Of a stretch of 45,747 bases of DNA, positions 25,078 through 32,588 are shown one piece after another. Source of the DNA: UBA2160 sp964588665 (GTDB lineage Bacteria > Chloroflexota > Dehalococcoidia > Lucifugimonadales > UBA1123); assembly GCA_964588665.1 (NCBI GenBank), contig CAZPQQ010000022.1, positions 1-45,747 of the forward strand. Reading direction: 5' to 3'. The position numbers and the translations under genes were made by a program. Below the pieces are notes generated by a model, which saw only the letters and a program-made list of their open reading frames with translations, did no database searches and was not told the origin of the DNA. Position 1 is the first letter of the stretch, and each line of letters begins with the position of its first letter.

Positions 25078-26586
25078 TTGAATGATAGGAAACGCGCCTA
25101 CACCGTCCTGACGGTGAATACACTGGCATTTACGGTGTGTTTCGCCGCCTGGATGATGAACGGCGTGCTCATCACGTTCCTGGTCGACAACGAAGTGTAC
25201 GACTGGGACAAGGCGCAGATGGGGTGGCTAATCGGCATCCCGGTCCTCACCGGAGCCCTGGCGCGCTTACCGGTGGGGATGCTGACCGACGCATACGGCG
25301 GGCGCATCGTATTTGGGACGCTGCTGTTCGTGGCCGCGGTTCCCATGTTCTTGAGCAGCTTCGCGGACAGCTACTTCTGGTTCATGATCGCGGGGTTGGG
25401 TTTCGGGTTGTCCGGCGCGGCATTCGCGGTGGGCATCGCCTACACATCCGTTTGGTTCAGCAGAGAGCGACAGGGAACGGCGCTCGGCATCTTCGGGGCC
25501 GGCAACGCGGGCGCGGCGCTCACCAGCATGGGAGCGCCGATCATACTCAAAGCGCTGACCGACGACGGCGCCAACCTTGACGGATGGCGAACGCTGCCGC
25601 AGATGTACGCGGCGTTGCTGGCAATCACGGGAATCGTATTCTTCGTATTCACAGTCACGAAGAAAGTCGAAAACGTTCAAGGTCACACAATCGTCCAGCG
25701 ATTGGCGCCACTCCGGAATTTGAGGGTATGGCGATTCGGTCTCTACTACTTTCTCGTATTCGGCGGATTCGTCGCGTTAGCCCAATGGCTCGTTCCTTAT
25801 TACGTCAGCACTTATTCCATGACGGTGGCCACTGCGGGGTTGATGGCCACGATCTTCAGTCTGCCCTCCGGCGTCATCCGGGCGCTCGGGGGTTGGATGT
25901 CGGACAAGTGGGGCGCCCGAACGGTCATGTACTGGGTGCTCGGCACTTGTGTCATCAGCTTCTTCTTACTAATAGTGCCTCGCATGGACATTCAGTCTCC
26001 CGGCGAAGGCGTCACTGCCGCGCGGGAGGGAACAGTCACGTCGGTTTCGGCCAGCGAGATCGTCGTGGATCAACGCTCGTACCCGCTGAATCCCAAGAAA
26101 CCAAGCGCGTTGAGAGACCGGGAAGAGGAAGGCGTTCTCGTGTTTCCCACCTCATCTTTCTGGCACGAGCCAGTTGTTCAGGTGGGTGACGAAGTGGGCA
26201 AGAAAGAGTTGCTGGCCCGGGGAGTCACCAATATCTTCTTTCAGGCGAACGTGTGGATATTCACCGGTCTGGTCTTTGTCGCGGGCATAGCGATGGGGAT
26301 AGGCAAGGCGGCGGTTTACAAACACATCCCAGACTACTTTCCCGACGACGTTGGCGTCGTCGGCGGAATGGTCGGTGTCTTGGGCGGCCTTGGAGGGTTC
26401 GTCAGCCCGGTCATCTTCGGATATCTGCTGAGGGCCACCGGACTATGGACGACCAGTTGGATGTACCTTGCAATATTGTCGGCGATCTCTCTGGTGTGGA
26501 TGCACCTGGTCATCCAGCGCATGATGCGCAAGAGCGCACCGGCCGTGGCCGAGCGGTTCGAAGAGATGCCTAAGGCGCGGCCATGA
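25078..26586 (+). CDS. narK: NarK-type nitrate/nitrite transporter with an inserted hydrophilic domain
   Basis: 502 aa, NNP family of the MFS. Both nitrate signatures are present: GIFGAGNAGAALTSMGAP and VGVLGGLGGFVSP. The substrate-contacting arginines lie in ALARLPVGMLTD and GVIRALGGWMSDKWG. About 80 residues (about 302-385) are inserted between membrane helices in the second half. They include GTVTSVSASEIVVDQ and EPVVQVGDEVGKKELLARG, which look like a small beta-barrel or lipoyl/biotinyl-type fold. TTG start at 25078. Of the two transporters after narI this is the NarK1 type (proton symport is typical), but direction is inferred. Confidence 0.9.
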   Translation: MNDRKRAYTVLTVNTLAFTVCFAAWMMNGVLITFLVDNEVYDWDKAQMGWLIGIPVLTGALARLPVGMLTDAYGGRIVFGTLLFVAAVPMFLSSFADSYFWFMIAGLGFGLSGAAFAVGIAYTSVWFSRERQGTALGIFGAGNAGAALTSMGAPIILKALTDDGANLDGWRTLPQMYAALLAITGIVFFVFTVTKKVENVQGHTIVQRLAPLRNLRVWRFGLYYFLVFGGFVALAQWLVPYYVSTYSMTVATAGLMATIFSLPSGVIRALGGWMSDKWGARTVMYWVLGTCVISFFLLIVPRMDIQSPGEGVTAAREGTVTSVSASEIVVDQRSYPLNPKKPSALRDREEEGVLVFPTSSFWHEPVVQVGDEVGKKELLARGVTNIFFQANVWIFTGLVFVAGIAMGIGKAAVYKHIPDYFPDDVGVVGGMVGVLGGLGGFVSPVIFGYLLRATGLWTTSWMYLAILSAISLVWMHLVIQRMMRKSAPAVAERFEEMPKARP

Positions 26587-26658
26587 ATGGACGGCGAACA
26601 TAGCTGAGTGATCGGATCGACTGAATCGATCAAGTAGACGGAACGGGGGATCAGGAAA

Positions 26659-28074
26659 ATGAGCACCACAGAGCCTAAATCGGTCGCGAGTTGGTGGAAA
26701 CCCGGTTGGATCCAGGAATGGGACCCTGAGGACGAAGGGTTCTGGGAACGCACGGGCAAAAAGATAGCCTGGAAGAACCTGCTCGTGTCCATCCCAGCGC
26801 TCCACCTCGCGTTTGCCACGTGGCTGCTTTGGAGCGCGATCGTCGTAAACCTCAACAACATCGGCTACGGCTTCTCGGTTGGAGAGTTGTTCTGGCTCGC
26901 CGCGATACCGGGCTTGACCGGCCCGACGTTGCGGATTCCGCACTCGTTCTTCCCCAGTAAGGCGGGAGGATGGGTCGCCCACATAGTCAGCGTAGCCTCG
27001 CTGCTGATACCCATCACGTGGCTGTTCTTCGCGCTCAAGGACCCCGATACAGCCTGGAGCACGTTCATGTTTATTGGCGCCCTCTGCGGTTTCGGCGGCG
27101 GCAATTTCGCTTCATCCATGTCCAATATCAGCTCGTTCTTCCCTACGAAGCAGCAAGGGCTTGGGCTCGGCCTCAACGCCGGTCTAGGGAACCTGGGCGT
27201 CAGCTCCGTACAGTTTCTGACGCGGTTCATCATCACCGCCGGGGCTTTCGGCGCCGTTGCGGGTGGGGCCGCAGTGTACCAAGAAGGCAAGTTCGTAGAC
27301 AACGAATGGGTCTTCACCGCCGGAGGAACGGTGAAGGACATGTGGTTGCAGAACGCCGCGTTTGTTTGGATTGTACCGACGATTGTCGTGTTGGTTGCGG
27401 CGATATTCTTCATGAACAGCCTCCGGGCTTTCAGCATGCCGATCAGCGCCCAGTTTAAGATATTCAAGCTGAAGCACAATTGGGTGATGACCTGGCTCTA
27501 CACAATGGCCTTCGGTTCCTTCATCGGGTACTCGGCGGCGTTCCCCCTGACGATCAAAGTCGTCTACGGCGACCTGCCGGACGCCCCCGACGGGCTCGCC
27601 CTTCAGTACGCGTTCCTCGGACCATTGCTCGGGTCGCTAATCAGGCCGGTCGGCGGTTGGTTGTCGGACAAATTCAGCGGCGCCAAAGTCACGCTCGCGG
27701 CGGGCATCGGGTTGATCGCGTCCTCGCTAGCGGTCACGGCGTTCACTCACCCGACGAGCATGGACAGCTTCAAGTACTTCCTGGCCGTCTTCCTGGTTAT
27801 GTTCACATGCACCGGTTTGCTGAACGGATCTACGTTCAGGATGATTGGCGTAATCAAGCAGTTCACCTTCCAGACGCGCGGGCCGGTTCTCGGATGGACG
27901 TCGGCGGTTGCTGCATATGGCGCGTTCATCATCCCGATGGTGTTCAAAGAAGCGATCGAGGCCAAAGGAGCGCCTGACCTCGGGTTGTACTTCTTCGTAG
28001 CGTTCTACTCGGTGTCGATGGTAATCCTGTGGTACTTCTATCTCAGGAAGAGTTCGGAGGAGTTCGGAGCGTAA
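26659..28074 (+). CDS. narK: NarK-type nitrate/nitrite transporter (NarK2/NarU-like)
   Basis: 471 aa. The N-terminus EWDPEDEGFWERTGKKIAWKN and LHLAFATWLLWSAIVVNL closely follow the E. coli NarK/NarU pattern, the type that exchanges nitrate for nitrite. Nitrate signature in LGLNAGLGNLGVSS; substrate arginines in LTGPTLRIPHSF and LGSLIRPVGGWLSDKF. AGGA lies just before the ATG. It differs strongly from the preceding NarK, so the two are not recent duplicates. Exchange activity would suit either nitrate respiration or nitrite uptake for oxidation. Confidence 0.93.
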   Translation: MSTTEPKSVASWWKPGWIQEWDPEDEGFWERTGKKIAWKNLLVSIPALHLAFATWLLWSAIVVNLNNIGYGFSVGELFWLAAIPGLTGPTLRIPHSFFPSKAGGWVAHIVSVASLLIPITWLFFALKDPDTAWSTFMFIGALCGFGGGNFASSMSNISSFFPTKQQGLGLGLNAGLGNLGVSSVQFLTRFIITAGAFGAVAGGAAVYQEGKFVDNEWVFTAGGTVKDMWLQNAAFVWIVPTIVVLVAAIFFMNSLRAFSMPISAQFKIFKLKHNWVMTWLYTMAFGSFIGYSAAFPLTIKVVYGDLPDAPDGLALQYAFLGPLLGSLIRPVGGWLSDKFSGAKVTLAAGIGLIASSLAVTAFTHPTSMDSFKYFLAVFLVMFTCTGLLNGSTFRMIGVIKQFTFQTRGPVLGWTSAVAAYGAFIIPMVFKEAIEAKGAPDLGLYFFVAFYSVSMVILWYFYLRKSSEEFGA

Positions 28075-28299
28075 CCAAGCGGATCGCGCCGTTGCGGCTT
28101 CTACCCGGTGCAGATCCAGCCTTTTCCGGTTGGACCTCCTCGCCTTCGTTATTAGGCACGGAATTGAGGTCCAGATGGATTGTGGACAACACATTCCAGA
28201 CGGCCCGACAGCCGTTTTCGTCTTGATTAGCATGATGCGGCAGTTTGCGCCTGCCCAGTGCCCGCTTCACCCCATTTCCGGGCGTAGCGAGGAGTAAGT

Positions 28300-29188
28300 A
28301 TGGCGACACGGACATTGACGAGCAGCGGCCTGGTCGGCGACTACATCGCCCTCACCAAACCACGCATTGTGGTCCTGCTGGCGTTCACGGCGTTGAGCGG
28401 CATGTTCGTAGCGTCCAAAGGCGCCAGACCCCACGCTGACGCTTGTGGTGCTGACGGCCGGCTCTCTCGCGGCGGGCGGCGCCAACGCGCTGAACCATAT
28501 CCTGGACCGGGACATCGACGGACGGATGGGGCGCACGCTCGACCGTCCGATGGTCCGAGGCGCGGTAGGCGTCGGCCACGCGATGTGGTTCGGCATCCTG
28601 TTGAACGTCGTCGCGTTCGCCCTGCTGGCGCTGTTCGCCAACTCACTCAGCGCCGTGCTGACGCTAAGCGCCACTCTCTACTACGTGTTCGTGTACACGA
28701 AAATGCTCAAGCGAACCACGCCGCAGAACATCGTGATCGGTGGCGTGGCGGGGGCGATTCCGCCAGTGGTGGCATGGGCGGCTGTAACGGACGGAATCGG
28801 CATACCCGCCGTGATCCTGTTTGCCATCGTGTTCCTTTGGACTCCACCCCACTTCTGGGCGCTGGCCCTGCTCTTGAAGGACGACTACGCCGACGCAGGC
28901 GTGCCTATGCTGCCGGTCGTCGCGGGCGTCCAGGCGACCAAAGCAGCGATCTTCCGATATAGCTGGCTGCTCGTCGCATCGACCCTGGCGCTGTTCTTGA
29001 CTCGAGATGTGGGCTACGTGTATCTCGGCGGTGCTGTGGTCTTGGGCCTGGGATTCGTCTACTACGCGTACAAACTCCTGCGACTGCCTGACGTAGAAGG
29101 CGCCAAAGCCGCGTACCTGTACTCGCTCGCCTATCTCGGACTGCTCTTCGTGGTCATGATCGTGGACAGCGTCGTGCACAACCTCTAA
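28300..29188 (+). pseudogene. ctaB: Protoheme IX farnesyltransferase (haem O synthase), frameshifted
   Basis: UbiA-type membrane prenyltransferase making haem O for haem-copper oxidases. The reading starts at the ATG at 28300 (GAGGAG upstream) with LVGDYIALTKPRIVVLL.. and MFVASKG to about 28422, then continues one base on with APDPTLTLVVLTAGSLAAGG and the diagnostic NHILDRDIDGRMGRTLDRP. The second Asp motif is in LKDDYADAGVPMLP. The end MIVDSVVHNL is complete. Restoring two bases (one GC unit) in the GGCGCC stretch at 28420-28425 repairs the frame as SKGAPDP. A sequencing or assembly slip or a very recent mutation is more likely than old decay, since the rest is intact. Confidence 0.85.
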
Positions 29189-29527
29189 CGAGCTGCGACC
29201 GGACGGGCCGCTTTCCTGCTGCCACACCGTCCCATGCGATTCTGCGCCGCTCTCCGTAGGCTCTCTATCTCCCACGATGATTTCGCCTGCGCCTGACCTT
29301 GCGCCGCGCCGGAAACCGCTCGGCGGGTCGAAGAGGTCGACAACCACCCGGGATCCGTCAAGTTGTCCGGCTTGCGTGAGCAGTCTCTGAATTCCTGCCA
29401 GCGCGGCCCCTCTTCGAGTTGGCGGATTCTGTTCCCGCCCCGACACGTTTGATTAGTTCGGCATGCCCCTGCTCCAAGACGTCCTCGGTTGTTCGGACAT
29501 AACGCGCCGACACGAAGCCGGCAGTTT

Positions 29528-29560
29528 GTGGACGGTCGAAAGTAGGATCCGACCGTCCAC
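29528..29560. repeat. Perfect 10-bp inverted repeat
   Basis: GTGGACGGTC (29528-29537) pairs with GACCGTCCAC (29551-29560) across 13 nt. Strong hairpin potential without a T-run on either side, so an operator or RNA structure is as likely as a terminator. Confidence 0.6.
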
Positions 29561-29735
29561 GGCCAACGTATAGTTGGTCTGGATTCGTGCACTTCGTCTC
29601 TCGATTCGGTCATTCATACACGATTCCGATGGCGTTTGTTCGATCGATGCAAAATGTCTGAAAGCCGTCCAACGAACCTGGTAAATCCGACGGATTGTGG
29701 CGTGTCGAATCCTATACGATTGCTTTGTTGGCATT

Positions 29736-29756
29736 TGTTTGTAAGCTGCTTGTAAG
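29736..29756 (+). promoter_or_regulatory. Candidate SARP/BTAD operator: GTAAG direct repeat, 11-bp period, copy 2
   Basis: GTAAG at 29741-29745 and at 29752-29756, 11 bp apart; as heptamers TTGTAAG-ctgc-TTGTAAG is an exact direct repeat. It shares 16 of 21 bases with the site at 16686-16706. Located about 730 nt before the third transporter gene. Confidence 0.55.
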
Positions 29757-30025
29757 AATGTAGCGATTCTTTCGGTTGGCAATAACCAACAGGCAGCAAC
29801 ATGACTATGTGATCAACATTGACCGTGATGTTGCTGTCTACAACGGCGTCATCCGCCGCTCGCATAACGATCGTGAACCAGAGTGTTCGCACTGTCATCT
29901 GCCTGATGGCCGAGGCGTCAGCTAACTGCGATCGGCGAAACGACTCGCATTCCAGAGGATCGATTCCTCGACCGTCTGCCCTCACACCTACCTGTAGAGG
30001 ATGATTTGTGCGTTGCTCGACACAT

Positions 30026-30060
30026 TCCACTCAGCGTTTCATGGTGTCGAATTGAGTGGA
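30026..30060. repeat. 8-bp inverted repeat
   Basis: TCCACTCA (30026-30033) and TGAGTGGA (30053-30060) pair perfectly across 19 nt. Function unknown. Confidence 0.4.
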
Positions 30061-30485
30061 TAACGTCACGGTAATTGAACGTAGCGACTGTGCATCTTTC
30101 TTCCGCCGATTGCATGCCATAGACACCTACCAAATAGGGGGGGATAGAACTACCAATTTCGGTGATGCCGCGAGCTCTCAGGGGCCCGATAATACGAGTC
30201 AATAGAAAAGTGCAACAGGTCAACCGCCGTCTGGTCGCGCCCGCTCCCTGCTGTGGCAGCGATGCCACCGACGGCCAAGGGACACATCGCGAAAGCGTTG
30301 AACCTGGCTTGGTTTGGGACCGACCGCACATTCGGAGCCGGCTAGGGGCATGAGGACGACATCCTCTTGGTTCTTCCGATCAAACAAGAATTTCAACTGT
30401 GCGGTTGAGTAAGGCAAATGAGTAGCAACAGGCAGGGCATTGAACCAGGTCGCATCGACCGGAAATGATCAGAGGACGGCAAGCA

Positions 30486-32063
30486 ATGTTTTCAAAAACA
30501 CCTGAAATCATCGACTTCGGACAGGAACGGATCAGGACTCTCCATTTCACTTGGATCGCATTCTTCATCACATTCTACGTCTGGTTCAATATGGCGCCGT
30601 TGGCGACCACGATGCTTCGAGACTTGGGTGGGGACGGCGGCTGGCTGACCAAAGACCACATCAAAGTGCTGGCCATCTGCAACGTGGCGTTGACGATACC
30701 CGCGCGCGTATTCATTGGCGCCCTGTTGGACCGGTATGGCCCGCGGCGGGTCTTCTCGGTGCTGTTGGTAGTGATGTCCGTACCGACATTTGCGTTCGCG
30801 TTCGGAAACAGCTTCGTTCAGTTGCTGATCGCGCGGCTCCTTCTCAGCATCATCGGCGCCGGTTTCGTGATTGGCATCCGGATGGTCGCACAGTGGTTCC
30901 CGCCGAAGATCATCGGGAGGTCCGAGGGCTTCTATGCTGGGTGGGGCAACTTCGGCTCCGCGGCTGCGGCGATGACTCTTCCCTGGATTGCTCTACACAT
31001 CTTGGGAGATTACGAGAGCGGTTGGCGCTATGCGATGGCCGCCAACGGCATCGTCACCCTGGTTTACGGATTCATCTACTATTTCGTCGTTCGCGACGTG
31101 CCCAGTACAGAGCGCTTCGTCGGGACCAGGAAGACAGGCCCGATGTTGCTCAGCGACCGCTTCGACCTAACGCAGTATCTGATCTGGTCCATGCCTATGA
31201 TGGGAGCGCTTGGGCTGTTGGCTTGGCGCGGATCGAGGATCACCGTGGGCGATGGAGATTCGGCGAGCCCAATGATCTCGTCCTCAATGTTGTGGGTGAT
31301 CTGGGGAATCCTGGCAGCGGTTTACATGGCCCATGTGGCCAAGACCCTGCAAACCAACCTTCCGCACCTGCGTAAAGGAGTTCCTCGCGAACAGCGTTTT
31401 TCATTCAACAACGTCGCAGCGCTGAACGCCACCTATTTCGCCAATTTCGGCGCCGAACTGGCTGTGGTGTCGATGCTGCCGGCCTTCTTCGAAGGCACCT
31501 TTGCCCTCTCCCCTTCAATGGCGGGCCTCGTTGCCTCATCGTTCGCATTCGTGAATCTGTTTGCGCGCCCTCTTGGAGGATTCATCTCGGATTCGTTGGC
31601 CAATCGCAAGCGCGTCATGGTCGGCTACATGATTGGAATATCCGCAGGCTTCCTGGGTATGGCCTTCATCGGCGAAGCCTGGCCTCTCTGGCTGGCGGTC
31701 ACGTTGACAATCGTGACATCGATGTTCGTTCAAGGCGCAGAGGGAGCGACGTTCGCAATAATCCCAATGGTCAACCGTCGCATGACCGGCCAGGTGGCCG
31801 GAATGGCCGGCGCCTACGGAAACGTTGGGGCAGTCGTCTACCTCGTGATACTGTCCATGGTCGAGGCGCGGACTTTCTTCTTGATCCTCGCCGCGGGCGC
31901 TGCGTTCTCCGTGATTTATTGCTCGATCTTCCTTAAGGAGCCAAAAGGAGCTTTCGCCGCGGAGTTCCAATCGGACGAGACGGACCCGGAAGACGAACTT
32001 AGCCCCGCGGACCGGGAACCGGTGTTTCCCGCGGCGCAACCAGCGGTAGGAGGCGATGCGTAG
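30486..32063 (+). CDS. NNP-family nitrate/nitrite transporter (third, NrtP/NasA-like)
   Basis: 525 aa from the ATG at 30486, chosen for GAGGA 9 nt upstream; an ATG at 30465 lacks such a site. Twelve membrane segments. Signature FYAGWGNFGSAAAAMTLP and a second Gly-rich helix VAGMAGAYGNVGAVVYL correspond to the two nitrate motifs; arginines lie in LTIPARVFIGALLDRYG and LFARPLGGFISD. The charged C-terminal tail has about 45 residues. It belongs to a different NNP branch from the two NarK proteins upstream. It is separated from them by the gene-free region and probably has its own promoter, with the GTAAG site as candidate control. Confidence 0.88.
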   Translation: MFSKTPEIIDFGQERIRTLHFTWIAFFITFYVWFNMAPLATTMLRDLGGDGGWLTKDHIKVLAICNVALTIPARVFIGALLDRYGPRRVFSVLLVVMSVPTFAFAFGNSFVQLLIARLLLSIIGAGFVIGIRMVAQWFPPKIIGRSEGFYAGWGNFGSAAAAMTLPWIALHILGDYESGWRYAMAANGIVTLVYGFIYYFVVRDVPSTERFVGTRKTGPMLLSDRFDLTQYLIWSMPMMGALGLLAWRGSRITVGDGDSASPMISSSMLWVIWGILAAVYMAHVAKTLQTNLPHLRKGVPREQRFSFNNVAALNATYFANFGAELAVVSMLPAFFEGTFALSPSMAGLVASSFAFVNLFARPLGGFISDSLANRKRVMVGYMIGISAGFLGMAFIGEAWPLWLAVTLTIVTSMFVQGAEGATFAIIPMVNRRMTGQVAGMAGAYGNVGAVVYLVILSMVEARTFFLILAAGAAFSVIYCSIFLKEPKGAFAAEFQSDETDPEDELSPADREPVFPAAQPAVGGDA

Positions 32064-32240
32064 TCGCACTTGCTGACGTTGATCGTTGAGAAAGTGAATC
32101 GATTTCGTCGGCGCCGAACTTAGGTCGGGTGGCATAGATCGACAGAGAGGACCCGAGGAGCCGAGAGGGCGAACAAGATAAGCGGCCAATCGCCGCCGTA
32201 ACGAATCTTCGCAAGCAACGAGACTGATCTAGCCTGACGG

Positions 32241-32278
32241 AAAAGGAGTTGCCAGATTGAACTGGCAACTCCTTTTTT
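32241..32278. terminator. Rho-independent terminator
   Basis: GGAGTTGCCAG (32245-32255) pairs perfectly with CTGGCAACTCC (32262-32272) around a 6-nt loop and is followed by six T. An A-run on the left side makes it potentially bidirectional. It ends the third transporter transcript. Confidence 0.9.
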
Positions 32279-32464
32279 CGCATTGATCAAAGGTCTCAAT
32301 CCAGGAAAGTCAGGAATGGTTTTGCGCACGACTGCCGAACCTCCGGTCGCATGCAGATGCGGTCAGTGAACTGCGGGAAGCATGCCGTAGACCAGCGTAT
32401 GCGGATGTCGCGTTCGACGGCGAGATGCGGTCGGCTGCCGCGCACACTTGCCCGCTGCGAACAC

Positions 32465-32496
32465 AGACCAGCCTGCCGCAATCGGCAGGCTGGTCT
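32465..32496. terminator. 14-bp perfect hairpin, likely terminator of the minus-strand gene
   Basis: AGACCAGCCTGCCG (32465-32478) pairs with CGGCAGGCTGGTCT (32483-32496) with a CAAT loop. Very stable. It has GGTTTCTTCG on the plus side and no clear T-run on the minus side, so the direction is uncertain. It lies 92 nt past the glycyl-radical enzyme stop. Confidence 0.6.
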
Positions 32497-32588
32497 GGTT
32501 TCTTCGTCTGAGCTTGTCGTTCCGACGTAGGCCGGAGGCCAGTTGCGTACCGCCGCCTATCGCCGGGACGCAGTTTTCTCCGGAGCCG

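Larger units (their letters stand above)
29189..30485. other. 1.3 kb gene-free region with repeats
   Basis: No ORF here shows family features, and ORFs on both strands have atypical composition. It contains a 10-bp perfect inverted repeat (29528-29560), the second GTAAG direct-repeat site (29736-29756) and an 8-bp inverted repeat (30026-30060). Such a long leader region before a transporter gene could hold a regulatory RNA, but I see no known riboswitch or tRNA. Confidence 0.55.
32064..32588. other. Intergenic region between convergent transporter and glycyl-radical enzyme genes
   Basis: 525 bp holding one clear terminator (32241-32278) and one 14-bp hairpin (32465-32496). No gene seen. Confidence 0.6.

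Noticed and set aside
28664..29446. Minus-strand ORF of 260 codons opposite ctaB
   Set aside because: Antisense to UbiA-family sequence with intact Asp motifs; composition typical of a shadow.
29453..30030. Overlapping minus-strand ORFs in the gene-free region upstream of the third transporter
   Set aside because: No domain, no good ribosome-binding sites and residue composition unlike the neighbouring genes.
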